Position numbers and translations under genes: made by a program. A stretch of 34,511 bases of DNA. Source: a virus. The stretch spans positions 1 to 34,511 of the IMG/VR virus record IMGVR_UViG_3300005466_000193, one strand, 5' to 3'. Positions 9,651 through 18,058 of this stretch are shown here, piece after piece; positions within the stretch are counted from its first letter, which is position 1; every line of letters starts with the position of its first letter. The notes beneath the pieces were generated by a model that worked only from the letters and a program-made list of their open reading frames with translations, was not told the DNA's origin and did no database searches.

Positions 9651-10036
9651 TATGTTATCCCTTGTTTAACCCATGGATATGCTACAATACTTCCGATTTC
9701 AGGTGTGTTTACTTTATCATTGTCGAGAAGTATCTTTATACTATATGGATATTCGCTATATGCGTATAGAAGTTCTGTATCAGCGGGTGTCAAATAGAAC
9801 TTTATCGTAGCTATTCCATTTGAACCAGCAGTTACAATGTAACCTTGACCAGCAGTATCTACAAGTGTTGCAACTTTCGATATAATAGCATCAGTGTCAG
9901 CATCAGTGTATTTGTGTTTTACCATAAACCAAGCGGTATCTACGAGTGTTCCACTTGGTATGGCTGTTAGTGTTCGTTCTATTTCTAAATCGTCGCCATT
10001 CACAAAATCGTCAATGCGACCATTAGCTATTGTCAT
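9650..10036 (-). CDS. Small beta-sandwich (BppU-N-like) structural protein
   Basis: I place the start at ATG 10036 (128 residues), because an AAGGA site lies 9 nt upstream. The longer frame to 10078 would begin inside the preceding gene without a ribosome site. The start overlaps the upstream gene by 14 nt. The sequence FVNGDDLEIERTL ... DTAWFMVKHKYTDADTDAI is the pattern of Ig-like/BppU N-terminal domains that anchor appendages to phage baseplates or capsids. Its neighbours are an appendage-like lectin protein and the tail terminator. The role is inferred. Confidence 0.6.
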   Translation of the reverse strand: MTIANGRIDDFVNGDDLEIERTLTAIPSGTLVDTAWFMVKHKYTDADTDAIISKVATLVDTAGQGYIVTAGSNGIATIKFYLTPADTELLYAYSEYPYSIKILLDNDKVNTPEIGSIVAYPWVKQGIT

Positions 10037-11519
10037 CTTCTTTATCCTTGAAAGTGATAGTTCTACGACTACGCCCAATCATTGTTATACTACTGTTCTT
10101 TGTCTTTAACCCTATAGTACCTACATTTTTATTTGTGTAGCGTAAGATGTTCCCAACTGCTGTTTGGAATAACTTGCTGAAACTTACTCCAATAGCAACT
10201 ACTTTAGATTTTATTATGGCTATGTTTCTTATACTTCTTATCGTACTTGTTACCATATAAGAAACAATCAGAGATATTCTTTTTTCTAAAGTTGGTATCA
10301 CATTTACAACCACTGAAACAGAAACAAGTGAACCTAAACCCTTTATAACATTTACACTTGCGGTGACAGTAGTAGATATAAGAGCAGCATAGCCTCTCCC
10401 ATATAAAACAATCGGCGTTATATTTACTGTTGCTGAAAAGTAGTTATTTATTGCTTTTATGACATTTATACTTACTGTCGATGTAACAGATATAAGTGTC
10501 AATATATTCTTGGTTATTACTGAACTAAGCGTGCTTGTTACTGTTTGATTTATACTCTTAGCTATATCTTTCAAGCTGGTTATAGTTGCTGTGGTAGTTA
10601 CTAAGAATGTTCTTACTATACTTGTTAATCTTAATATTGTTGTTGATACTGTTACTGAGTGTATCTTCCCCGCGTTTATTATTCTTCCTAGCGTCCCTGT
10701 TACAGTAGCGGAAAATAACTTCGTCGGGCTTAATACTCTGGTTACTGTAGCTGTAGCAGTTACTAAAATAGGTTTTATGGGATTGAGTAACTTTGATACC
10801 GTTGCGGTAGCTGTTACAGAGAATATCTTGGTAGGACTTAATATTATTAATGGAGTAGCAGTAACAGTTTTACTAACAGTCATAGGTGTATCTGTAGCAC
10901 CATCCGATGCTGGCATACTTGCATTATCGATGCGTAAACTATCCCAATAAACATCACCAGTTGTGGCTACGCCATTATTCATACCTAACACAACAGTAGT
11001 GAACGCATTATTATTTACGTTCATTACTTCTACTGTAGATGAGAAATCTGGAGTACCACTAAAGGCTGCATCTCCTAATGCTGTGTATACTTGATACACG
11101 GCATCCGCATTAGCCGCTCCTGTAGATACTTTTAGATGTAAACCTACTCTATAGGTTGTATTGATTGATAATGTTCGTATACTGGATAAGTTTGTTGTAT
11201 TATTTCGCGCCGTTAATACACCACTACTATTCAACGTCATGTTAAATTGAGTATTACCATTGTTCGTTGTTACGATTCTTGGAGCGCCACTTGTAGGTAA
11301 AGCAGCTACACGTATGTAGAAACTTATCCATATTTCGGTGGCGCTTAATCCAGACACCGTACCATTCATGTTCGTAGCGCTAGCCCAATTGGTTCTAAAA
11401 CAATACGTACCATGAATGAGTGATGTACTATCTATCGATGGACTCCCAGTAGTAGTAGTAAATGCATCTGTTCCTGTTAATGCATTACTCTCAAATGTAG
11501 CATCCTTTAATCTTGTCAT
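10023..11519 (-). CDS. Appendage protein: lectin-like N-terminus plus about 12 short beta repeats
   Basis: A 498-residue protein starting at ATG 11519 with a GGAG site. Residues 1-205 look like a concanavalin A/LamG-type jelly roll (FESNALTGTDAF, YCFRTNW, WISFYIRVAALP, VYWDSLRID). Residues about 213-440 are about a dozen degenerate repeats of 17-21 residues with the pattern hydrophobic-x-(S/V)-V-T-A-T-A-T-V-x-x-hydrophobic-x-P-x-K; the first copies are the best conserved. The tail (residues 440-498) is basic. Such repeats suggest a rod-like stalk carrying or displaying the lectin head. It lies in a group of small appendage genes between connector and tail-tube genes. Surface binding is inferred; no catalytic residues were recognised. 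Confidence 0.7.
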   Translation of the reverse strand: MTRLKDATFESNALTGTDAFTTTTGSPSIDSTSLIHGTYCFRTNWASATNMNGTVSGLSATEIWISFYIRVAALPTSGAPRIVTTNNGNTQFNMTLNSSGVLTARNNTTNLSSIRTLSINTTYRVGLHLKVSTGAANADAVYQVYTALGDAAFSGTPDFSSTVEVMNVNNNAFTTVVLGMNNGVATTGDVYWDSLRIDNASMPASDGATDTPMTVSKTVTATPLIILSPTKIFSVTATATVSKLLNPIKPILVTATATVTRVLSPTKLFSATVTGTLGRIINAGKIHSVTVSTTILRLTSIVRTFLVTTTATITSLKDIAKSINQTVTSTLSSVITKNILTLISVTSTVSINVIKAINNYFSATVNITPIVLYGRGYAALISTTVTASVNVIKGLGSLVSVSVVVNVIPTLEKRISLIVSYMVTSTIRSIRNIAIIKSKVVAIGVSFSKLFQTAVGNILRYTNKNVGTIGLKTKNSSITMIGRSRRTITFKDKEDDNS

Positions 11520-11543
11520 AGCTTATATCTCCTATGTATTAAG

Positions 11544-11912
11544 CTATGCAAAACTCACTTTGAATGTAAATGTCATGCTATCATTTGTAGCTAATACAAC
11601 ACCTGTAAAATCTGTATGTATAAATAAGTTGCCGCTACTACTTGCATCAAGTAATCCCGCGTTTGTTATTGTACGCGATCCTGTAGCGGTAATAGTACCA
11701 GTAACTTGATATGTGTCGTTTGTAGTTGTTACGGTTACTTTACTGCTTGTACCTGATGTTCTTGATTCTGAGGATTCTGTAAATAGTGCTGTGTCTGCTG
11801 CTGCTGCTGTACCTGCTCCAGTACCCCATGCAACATACTTAGGCTCTGTTCCATTACCTAAGATACGATCTACTACTATTTCTTTACCCTTGTTTGTGAT
11901 AACTGTTGCCAT
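11544..11912 (-). CDS. Small Thr/Ser-rich structural protein (appendage or fibre-like)
   Basis: A 122-residue protein starting at ATG 11912, with a GAGG site 12 nt upstream. It opens MATVITNKGKEIVVDRI, continues KYVAWGTGAGTAAAADTALF, and then becomes Thr-rich beta (a pattern seen in small phage tail/fibre proteins of unknown role), ending in a strand pair (DSMTFTFKVSFA). It lies between the lectin-repeat protein and another small ORF, so a structural role is likely. I do not know its exact function. Confidence 0.6.
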   Translation of the reverse strand: MATVITNKGKEIVVDRILGNGTEPKYVAWGTGAGTAAAADTALFTESSESRTSGTSSKVTVTTTNDTYQVTGTITATGSRTITNAGLLDASSSGNLFIHTDFTGVVLATNDSMTFTFKVSFA

Positions 11913-12121
11913 TGTCTATGTTTACCTCTTAACCATATCAATAGATTGACATAGTAATGCTTTATAGGATTTTGGTTATAGTATGATACTAAACCATAAT
12001 GTTCGTCTGTATTTGTAGCTGCTCTATGAACTGTTATCTCTAATGATGCGCTTGTTATCTTTGTGTTTGTAATACCCGCGCCTGTTGTTTCTGTAAGAGC
12101 TTTTGCTTGTTCCCTATTCAT
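11876..12121 (-). CDS. Small hypothetical protein (81 aa)
   Basis: Starts at ATG 12121 behind a good AAGGA site and overlaps the next gene by 37 nt. Sequence begins MNREQAKALTETTGAG and has a Tyr/His-rich middle (EHYGLVSYYNQNPIKHYY) and a basic end. No family recognised. The strong ribosome site and tight packing in the operon argue that it is translated. Confidence 0.55.
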   Translation of the reverse strand: MNREQAKALTETTGAGITNTKITSASLEITVHRAATNTDEHYGLVSYYNQNPIKHYYVNLLIWLRGKHRQWQQLSQTRVKK

Positions 12122-12132
12122 TGTTTATTCCT

Positions 12133-12333
12133 TTATATTGGTCTTGGTAATGTAATGCGGCTATAGTTTGATGTACGCCCATCATTACTTTCTCCAAAGA
12201 TATAGTTAGATACTGTTGGCCCTATTACTTTGTATAACCCCCGCTCTGTTACACCTGTAGCTGTATCTTGCCATACTTGTGTAAATGTTATACCATCAAA
12301 TGTTGACCATAACTCAGATCCTTTATTTGACAT
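12133..12333 (-). CDS. Small hypothetical structural protein (66 aa)
   Basis: Starts at ATG 12333 with GAGG nine nt upstream. The sequence (SELWSTFDGITFTQVWQDT...SRITLPRPI) is beta-like, with no membrane segment or cysteine. It sits 11 nt from each neighbour in the connector/tail-completion part of the operon. Function unknown. Confidence 0.6.
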   Translation of the reverse strand: MSNKGSELWSTFDGITFTQVWQDTATGVTERGLYKVIGPTVSNYIFGESNDGRTSNYSRITLPRPI

Positions 12334-12343
12334 CGAATAAACC

Positions 12344-12691
12344 TCATACCAAGCGGCGCATAACCGCTTTAGCCACTTCTGCCACTATATCTATTTCTTT
12401 CACGGCAACACTGAGATATGGTTGCGCTGGCATATAAACTGTACCATATTCTTGTGCTATTGCTCGATCATCTGGCAAACCATTACCAAATGTTATGTGT
12501 GTATATTCGCCTTCATTATGCACTTGTCCACTGTCTCTTAATTCACCGCTATCTACTGGAGCTAATTGTGATGCTAAATCAACAATCATATCTGCGGCTG
12601 TAGCTATACCTTCTAACATACCTTCGTGTACAGCATTCGTAACAGTGATAAAATCTCGTACACTACTTTCCATTGTAGCTGTAATACTCAT
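12344..12691 (-). CDS. HK97 gp10-like neck / tail completion protein
   Basis: A 115-residue protein starting at ATG 12691, whose ATGA overlaps the upstream stop (coupled translation). It has the hallmark of the HK97-gp10 family: a helix followed by LAPVDSGELRDSG, then a beta segment, then a conserved end segment VYMPAQPYLSVAV and a final helix. This family acts at the head-tail joint of long-tailed phages. The neighbours (a putative stopper upstream, the tail-terminator group downstream) agree. Family match judged by eye, fairly confident. Confidence 0.75.
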   Translation of the reverse strand: MSITATMESSVRDFITVTNAVHEGMLEGIATAADMIVDLASQLAPVDSGELRDSGQVHNEGEYTHITFGNGLPDDRAIAQEYGTVYMPAQPYLSVAVKEIDIVAEVAKAVMRRLV

Positions 12692-13095
12692 AATACTTCC
12701 TGTAGGGAGATTACAACCGCGCCAGTATATGCATTATGTGCTGGTACAAAGATTACATCTAATGTCCGTAACTCATCTGTTTCTTGGTCAGTGTAGAGTA
12801 TTCTATCACCAGCACGTATATCTAAATCATATGGCACTTGCATTCTGAATAGTCCTGTGTATTTCTGTTGCTCGATTAATCTTGGTTGTGCGGCTATATT
12901 ATCACTTACACTACCTGAGCGAATAATAAGTCTACAAGCTATTGTTACTGGCGTATCAAAGTTTGTAATAGCTGTACCATTTGCTACTGTATCACCTAAT
13001 CGTTTTAAGTGCTGTGCTGTATCAATGAGAAATATAGCCGCGCTATCTCTAATCAATGCTACTTGTGCAAGTATCTTAGTTGTTGTTAAGCTCAT
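12688..13095 (-). CDS. Putative head-tail connector (stopper-like) protein
   Basis: I choose ATG 13095 (135 residues); a GTG two codons upstream is also in frame but is closer to the GAG ribosome site. The start overlaps the upstream gene by 20 nt. The second half (LDIRAGDRILYTDQETDELRTL ... VVISLQEVL) has the barrel-like pattern of small head-tail stoppers, where a GDRI strand and a C-terminal strand are common. It lies between a possible adaptor and an HK97 gp10-like gene, the standard place for a stopper. Assignment by position and pattern. Confidence 0.6.
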   Translation of the reverse strand: MSLTTTKILAQVALIRDSAAIFLIDTAQHLKRLGDTVANGTAITNFDTPVTIACRLIIRSGSVSDNIAAQPRLIEQQKYTGLFRMQVPYDLDIRAGDRILYTDQETDELRTLDVIFVPAHNAYTGAVVISLQEVL

Positions 13096-13627
13096 TTTCA
13101 CGCTCTTTTACAATCTTAGCGTATGACATAGGTGCATCAGTATCTTCTAATGCTGCCATAACGAGTTTAAGAGTGCGTATACTTGTTATCTCTTTTATCT
13201 TTGATTCAAAGGTACTCTTTGTTTTTAGTCGTACAAGTCTCTTGATATCGCCATCAGATAATGTATTTACTAAATCTATTTCTGGAGCGGTATCATCATA
13301 TTCTACTAATGCCCCATCTACAAGTAACTCTCTGTTTAATCTCTGAAATAATCCTACTTCCTCAGTTGTATAAAGTTCTAATACCTCATCAGCATAATCA
13401 AATTTTACTTGCTTTACATCAGTAGATATAACTGCTCCACCTTGAGGGTCTACATTAGGTGTATATGAATAGTTATCTTCTGGAGTAGCTAATAAAAACT
13501 CTATTACATCAAACTTATCACTTCTTGGATTTAAGCGTAAGCCACCAATAGGATATATTGTTGTGCGTACATATCGCTTTACTACTTGTTGATTGAACTC
13601 TAAGAACTGATGATTGATTGACTTCAT
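13076..13627 (-). CDS. Putative head-tail adaptor / head completion protein
   Basis: A 183-residue acidic protein starting at ATG 13627 with GGGAG upstream. It is the first gene after the major capsid gene and its terminator. N-terminal half mixed, C-terminal half helical (GDIKRLVRLKTKSTFESKIK). No family was recognised with certainty. Position between the capsid gene and the stopper-like gene suggests an adaptor or head completion role. Confidence 0.5.
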   Translation of the reverse strand: MKSINHQFLEFNQQVVKRYVRTTIYPIGGLRLNPRSDKFDVIEFLLATPEDNYSYTPNVDPQGGAVISTDVKQVKFDYADEVLELYTTEEVGLFQRLNRELLVDGALVEYDDTAPEIDLVNTLSDGDIKRLVRLKTKSTFESKIKEITSIRTLKLVMAALEDTDAPMSYAKIVKERENELNNN

Positions 13628-13675
13628 TGTTATTTCTCCCTTAGTGATACATATGTATCATACTTTATTTGTGCT

Positions 13676-13732
13676 AATAAAAAAGAATGGCCGCACCTAT
13701 ACACTGTAAGTGCATATTCTAATGCGGCCATT
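13676..13732 (-). terminator. Rho-independent terminator after the major capsid gene
   Basis: A perfect 10-bp stem (13723-13732 with 13686-13695, AATGGCCGCA/TGCGGCCATT) with a 27-nt loop is followed, reading leftwards, by CTTTTTTATT. It lies 33 nt past the capsid stop codon and would make the capsid transcript more abundant than the downstream tail transcript. Confidence 0.9.
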
Positions 13733-13764
13733 ATTTATTGATCTGTGTTGTCCTGATATATTAC

Positions 13765-14748
13765 TTAGGTGTTGGTCTTAATGATACCGATCTGCTGGAT
13801 ATCATCGATTACAAGTCCGTACGCTTGCCAGCCGTGAAGTACATACTTCGCTGGTTGCGTGGTAGGATCAGTGTAATCCTGATACTCAAATCCACCCATA
13901 AGGGCAACTTTACCAGCATCTCCACCAATAACGATTACTTTATCAGTAGGAATCATTCTCTGTGCCGTACCACGCCATGACATGCTTGATGTGTTAGCGT
14001 CTAGTCTATTTCGATAAACCTGTGGCACTTCGATAACTGGAACACCAAGATATGAGCTAACTTTGTTTGCACCAAGGAATTCATTGAAAGATGGTGTAAC
14101 AAAGGCAGTACGTGCGGGGTCAGAACCACTTAGTACGAATTCGCGGAACTGTGCGAACTTATAAAGTGGAAGCAATGCTTGACGTGAGCCGATGATTGCC
14201 TTTACCTGTCCAGAATACGCTAGAATAGTTTCCATCATTGCTTCTAGTCCAATGGCGGTAATACCACCACTTGATAGATCAAGATAGTTATTAGGTGTTG
14301 AAACGCTATTCCATGCTGTTGTAAGAAGTGTAAACACCTTGCTTACAAGTTCGTCAAATAGGTCAGCTCGTAGTTCACTACGCATTGTTTCTACTGTACC
14401 TACTTCGCCTGACTGAATTTCCCATACTGAATGAGAAGTACCAGCGATAAGACGATCAAACATGAAGGTGTAGTATTCCTGATAGCTCAATACATCAGTT
14501 AGATGCTTTGCGCCAGGAGTCATACTACGAATTGGATAACGACCTCTACGAACTCTTTTCCCCATACTATCGCCTGGGTTCATTTGAACCGTAGGTAGAA
14601 ACTGTGAGAAAAGATCGAGAGAAAGATGATTAGGCTGCACTGTCTCAATAACAAGATCGGCATAGGCGGTTCTAGCACCATCTAATCCTGCTCTTGCAAC
14701 TGTTTTTGACTTCTCAGCAACAGCTAACTTTAGTTGTTCACGATCCAT
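13765..14748 (-). CDS. Major capsid protein
   Basis: A 327-residue protein starting at ATG 14748; GGAG is about 14 nt upstream, rather far. An N-terminal helix (MDREQLKLAVAEKSKTVARA) is followed by alternating helix and strand through the middle, an EVPQVYRNRLD-type segment and a C-terminal strand region (KYVLHGWQAYGLVIDD), consistent with an HK97-fold shell protein. Its gene order is diagnostic: protease/scaffold, decoration-like protein, this gene, a strong terminator, then connector genes. It has no cysteine and is the right size for a mature shell protein without a long delta domain. The scaffold is apparently carried by the protease gene. Confidence 0.85.
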   Translation of the reverse strand: MDREQLKLAVAEKSKTVARAGLDGARTAYADLVIETVQPNHLSLDLFSQFLPTVQMNPGDSMGKRVRRGRYPIRSMTPGAKHLTDVLSYQEYYTFMFDRLIAGTSHSVWEIQSGEVGTVETMRSELRADLFDELVSKVFTLLTTAWNSVSTPNNYLDLSSGGITAIGLEAMMETILAYSGQVKAIIGSRQALLPLYKFAQFREFVLSGSDPARTAFVTPSFNEFLGANKVSSYLGVPVIEVPQVYRNRLDANTSSMSWRGTAQRMIPTDKVIVIGGDAGKVALMGGFEYQDYTDPTTQPAKYVLHGWQAYGLVIDDIQQIGIIKTNT

Positions 14749-14786
14749 AATATTTTATATTTCTCCGATATAGTCTTATTTATTGA

Positions 14787-15323
14787 TTAGTGCCATAGAC
14801 TGAATACAAGCACACTATTCGTTGTATTGTACTCTTCTGTCATTCCTACTGCATCTGTCTGTGAAGTTGTTACTTCCCACTTGTTACCGCTACCAACCTT
14901 GATTAATGCCCCTGGTACACGAATTGCAGCAGTATCAGTAAACGTTCCAGAAGGAACAGCATACGTACCACCACGGTGCATATTACCAAGTTCACCACTT
15001 ACAAGGGTAGGATTCCATAGGACTGACTTACCCACCTGATACATAGTAGTCGTATAAATAGGATCACCGAAACCGCTACCAGGGTTTAATGTAGCAAGGT
15101 TAGATGCAGTATACATGCGACTATCGGTAGGGCGACTAAAGTTATCTGGCCCTTTGAATAAAATTCCTACTTGATTTACTTGACCTACTGATGCTGCTGT
15201 TAGCCCTGGTAGATCGTTATGTGCGCCTGATTGTGTTATTGTAACAGGAACACCTTCCTGCATAGTTGCGTCAACTACAACTCCACCACGTACATAATCT
15301 GAAAGTCTTGCTTCGTACGCCAT
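14787..15323 (-). CDS. Putative capsid decoration / stabilisation protein
   Basis: A 178-residue Gly/Thr/Val-rich beta protein starting at ATG 15323 (GAGG about 12 nt upstream). It lies between the protease and the major capsid gene, the common position for head decoration proteins. The beginning (GGVVVDATMQEGVPVTITQSG) resembles the short beta-tulip or beta-barrel decoration proteins that bind the shell exterior. There are no cysteines or catalytic motifs. Role inferred from position. Confidence 0.6.
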   Translation of the reverse strand: MAYEARLSDYVRGGVVVDATMQEGVPVTITQSGAHNDLPGLTAASVGQVNQVGILFKGPDNFSRPTDSRMYTASNLATLNPGSGFGDPIYTTTMYQVGKSVLWNPTLVSGELGNMHRGGTYAVPSGTFTDTAAIRVPGALIKVGSGNKWEVTTSQTDAVGMTEEYNTTNSVLVFSLWH

Positions 15324-15346
15324 TTTATTATATTACCTCTATTGTG

Positions 15347-16489
15347 TTACTTATTCAAATCTGCGAGTATGTACCCCGCCAATTCTTTTGATGTATAGTT
15401 TCCAGTACCAGAACCAACAGGTTCAGGAACTATTACTACATTCTTTTGTTCAGCACTTGCTTTGCTCATAATAAACGTAAGATCAGTAATATACTGATCA
15501 AATGTCGTATCTGGCATTTCAATATAGAACTGCTTCTTTTCATCAGTGATTTCTATACCTGCTGCTGCTAAACGTGTTTTACGGTCTTCTAACTTTATTT
15601 CTTCTGCTTTCGCTGCTTCTGCTTGTGCTATCGCTTCTTTGATTGTTGCAAGTTCAGCTTGTGCTGTTTCAGCATTAGCTGCCTTGTCTTTCAATGCATT
15701 AAAACGCTTTGATACACTTGCAACAAGTTTTGTAAACTGTTCTGCAACCGAAGGCATATCAGTTGTATTTAAACTTGCTTCGATTTGATCCGTCTCATCA
15801 AACATCTCATAAAGCCCACTATACATATCTGTAAGCATCGTCATAAGACTTGATAGATCATCTCGTAGTGTCATTACATCATCAGCGGCAAGTGCAGGAG
15901 TTTCAACAGATGTTGTATCTGTTTCTAACTCTTTTGCCATAGTTTCTTTCTCCAATAAATCTGTTGCACGATCATTTAGTGTTTCAGCAATTGCTAATAT
16001 GCGCGTGCGATTTGGCCCATATGCCGGAACATCTACGATACAAGTACCAGCAAATACACAACCCTCTAACCATTCGATATCATTAGCGTCTGTTTTACTA
16101 TCCTTGAAATAAATCTCCCATGATGTACCGATACCACTAGCAAATGCTTTCTTTAAGTGGTCGCTTACTTCTGGATATATGTCATTCCATACAATAGCAT
16201 CACCAGCGATTACATCCCGGCCGTTATCTTCTCCCATAGCAGCACTAGCAATAGCGCCTATTGGAAATGCGCCTTTATGTCCTGTATATCCATCTCCAGT
16301 AAAGTTAATCTTTAGCGGAGATAGTAATGCAGTACGTAAGATGTTTTCTGCTTCTGACCGTGGAATACCTTGCTTATTTGTATTAGGTTCAAAGTCTGTA
16401 AGAATAATCGATAATCGGGTTTGTGTAGGATTGTTCGCATCTGCTACAGCTCGTATGTACCCATTCACTAAAGCTGTACGCTGTGTCAT
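15347..16489 (-). CDS. Capsid maturation protease with C-terminal scaffold-like coiled coil
   Basis: I place the start at ATG 16489 (380 residues), with AGGAAA directly upstream. A longer frame to 16591 would add a hydrophobic leader lying across the intergenic hairpin and is unlikely. Residues 1-180 look like a phage prohead protease: YTGHKGAFPIG supplies a candidate catalytic His, and GIGTSWEIYFKDS a candidate Ser, followed by the substrate-binding-like segment DVPAYGPNRTRILAIAE. Residues about 190-310 are long Ala/Glu/Lys coiled coil, which would act as scaffold, and the end (YTSKELAGYILADLNK) could bind capsid. A protease-scaffold in one polypeptide explains why no separate scaffold gene is present. 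Catalytic residues are proposed by pattern only. Confidence 0.75.
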   Translation of the reverse strand: MTQRTALVNGYIRAVADANNPTQTRLSIILTDFEPNTNKQGIPRSEAENILRTALLSPLKINFTGDGYTGHKGAFPIGAIASAAMGEDNGRDVIAGDAIVWNDIYPEVSDHLKKAFASGIGTSWEIYFKDSKTDANDIEWLEGCVFAGTCIVDVPAYGPNRTRILAIAETLNDRATDLLEKETMAKELETDTTSVETPALAADDVMTLRDDLSSLMTMLTDMYSGLYEMFDETDQIEASLNTTDMPSVAEQFTKLVASVSKRFNALKDKAANAETAQAELATIKEAIAQAEAAKAEEIKLEDRKTRLAAAGIEITDEKKQFYIEMPDTTFDQYITDLTFIMSKASAEQKNVVIVPEPVGSGTGNYTSKELAGYILADLNK

Positions 16490-16506
16490 TATTTCCTGCC
16501 ATAATA

Positions 16507-16532
16507 AAAAGCCACTCATAAGAGCAGCTTTT
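16507..16532 (-). other. Hairpin between the GIY-YIG gene and the protease gene
   Basis: An 11-bp stem with two G-T pairs (16507-16517 with 16522-16532) and a 4-nt loop; reading leftwards its 3' side ends in GCTTTTT. It stands just before the protease ribosome site. It could be a weak terminator that separates the endonuclease from the capsid genes, or a translation-control hairpin. Confidence 0.5.
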
Positions 16533-16583
16533 ATAATAAAAAATACCTCTGTAATACCATGTATTAATATCGGAACAAACACT

Positions 16584-17366
16584 TTACACAAAAGGTTTAT
16601 ATTCCAGTAATGGTATTGGCTCAGTTATTTTTAGATTATTCAATTGTGTTATTGAGTAAAATCTAATATCTTTCTGATGTCCAACAATACGTTCATATAA
16701 GATTCTACGTGTTTCTTCCATATCTATAACTTTTTGAGTAAAAGAAATAGGTCTTACTTCTGGTAGAGTATTACGATCAAGTATTAACTTTACTGTCACA
16801 TACCCCACTTTGTTGTTTAATAGCCCCGCTATTTTTCTTAAAGGTAAGTTTGGAAAGAAAGCTTTAATATACACCACAAACTCTTCAAGCATAGGATCGG
16901 TCATCGGGCGACCTACATCTTTCTTTATAACTGACTTCTTAGCAGTACCTCTGTATAAACGGGCAGCTTTTTGCGATGCAGATTGTTTTGCTTTGGTTTC
17001 TTCACTAACACAAAAACCTTTCTCTCTACCTAAACCACCAGTCGCACGAGGGTTTATATTATAACAGAAATCTTGACCAAAATATATGTCTAAATAAAAC
17101 TGCTCTGCGGCTAATATACATTCTCTATTACCATCTATAACTTCTATTATAAAGAATTTGAAATTATGTTCACCATATTTATTCCATGCATTTTGTAAAT
17201 GTCTATTTACGTGTCTGTTTGCATATAGTTCTTTTTTGTGTGTCCACCATCTTCGCCCAAAACTTTTACTGGCGCTACCTATGTAAATACTATTGTTAAG
17301 CAAGTTCTTTATGCCATAGACACCAGTTAGTGATAATTCTGTAGGCTGTTTACCTCTTCTGCCCAT
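16584..17366 (-). CDS. GIY-YIG homing endonuclease with C-terminal DNA-binding module
   Basis: A 260-residue protein starting at ATG 17366; its ATG overlaps the upstream TAA (TAATG), so translation is coupled. The N-terminus has the GIY-YIG nuclease core: GVYGI at residues 15-19, YIG at 28-30, Arg38/Arg39, His43, Glu88 (AAEQF) and Asn103/Asn105. A NUMOD3-like linker (SEETKAKQSASQKAAR) lies at about 121-136. The C-terminal half contains KKDVGRPMTD at 148-157 and a helix-turn-helix-like LPLRKIAGLLNNKVGYVTV at about 174-192. Homing endonucleases cut DNA at a specific site to spread their own gene. It is free-standing at the head of the structural operon, with no intron visible around it. Key nuclease residues appear intact. 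Confidence 0.88.
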   Translation of the reverse strand: MGRRGKQPTELSLTGVYGIKNLLNNSIYIGSASKSFGRRWWTHKKELYANRHVNRHLQNAWNKYGEHNFKFFIIEVIDGNRECILAAEQFYLDIYFGQDFCYNINPRATGGLGREKGFCVSEETKAKQSASQKAARLYRGTAKKSVIKKDVGRPMTDPMLEEFVVYIKAFFPNLPLRKIAGLLNNKVGYVTVKLILDRNTLPEVRPISFTQKVIDMEETRRILYERIVGHQKDIRFYSITQLNNLKITEPIPLLEYKPFV

Positions 17367-17833
17367 TAGTTAACACCTTCTTTCCTCATGTAAATATGCT
17401 TACGGTATTCAAGTAATATATTACGAATCGTGACGTAACCTATATGTACTCCCATTGTTGTTTGTATCTCTCTCGCTATCTGGCGTAAAGGTTTTACTCG
17501 TATAGCAGTACCTAACTCTACTTGTTCTAAACTGGCATCATATATCTTCAATACCTTATCTACTATTCTCCAATCCGTGCTTGGACGACCTACATCTCTT
17601 TTGGATAATAGTTCCGGGGCATTATATTCTCCCTGTAGATTTGTCTCACTGTAAAATGGCAATTGAAACCTTTCCCTTCTGTCAATATCGTCTTGCTTCT
17701 TCTGTTGTGAAGCAAGCTCAATAAACCATGGCGTATTAATCTGATCACCATAGTCTATAAAATGTCTTTTACATAGTTTATGTTGAGATTTTATTTTCTC
17801 ATCACAAAGTACGCATGTTCGAACGTATAGCAT
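17366..17833 (-). CDS. Zinc-knuckle / helix-turn-helix DNA-binding protein related to the endonuclease C-terminus
   Basis: A 155-residue basic protein and the first gene of the leftward operon. Cys7, Cys10, Cys21 and His24 form a CxxC...CxxH zinc-binding set. Residues 78-86 (KRDVGRPSTD) and 114-139 (PLRQIA...GVHIGYVTIRNIL) closely match the C-terminal module of the adjacent GIY-YIG protein. No nuclease motif is visible. It could be a DNA-binding regulator, an endonuclease that lost its catalytic domain, or a partner of the GIY-YIG protein. The ribosome site (AAGGG about 14 nt upstream) is weak. The leader is about 220 nt, see the divergent control region. Confidence 0.65.
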   Translation of the reverse strand: MLYVRTCVLCDEKIKSQHKLCKRHFIDYGDQINTPWFIELASQQKKQDDIDRRERFQLPFYSETNLQGEYNAPELLSKRDVGRPSTDWRIVDKVLKIYDASLEQVELGTAIRVKPLRQIAREIQTTMGVHIGYVTIRNILLEYRKHIYMRKEGVN

Positions 17834-17937
17834 CGTTGTATTTTCACCCTTGTATAAGCTGTGTTTAGCAAATCTTCCTTTCTTTTAGCAAGCCATAGGA
17901 GTAGGTATTATTTTTGTAAGCATCTAATGGAACATGC

Positions 17938-17963
17938 GCGCACATGCATGATCATGCGTGCGC
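17938..17963. other. GC-rich palindrome in the structural-operon leader
   Basis: GCGCAC and GTGCGC flank a perfect 12-bp palindrome (GCATGATCATGC, 17946-17957), with only a 2-nt AT interruption on one side. As DNA it is a candidate operator or origin element; as RNA it would form a hairpin with a GATC loop in the leader of the leftward transcript. Confidence 0.75.
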
Positions 17964-18058
17964 TACGCGCAGCGGTCGCTATAAGAGCGCATATACAAAT
18001 ACATATATCCTACTTCTATAACTCTTTATATCTGTAACTACTGGTAATAAGCTTTAGT

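Noticed and set aside
10591-10950. Plus-strand ORF of 119 codons rich in Val/Thr
   Set aside because: It is the antisense image of the Thr/Val repeats in the lectin-like gene, with no independent signals.
16490-16591. N-terminal extension of the capsid protease with a hydrophobic segment
   Set aside because: The extension runs through an intergenic hairpin; ATG 16489 has a proper AGGAAA site and gives a normal protease N-terminus.
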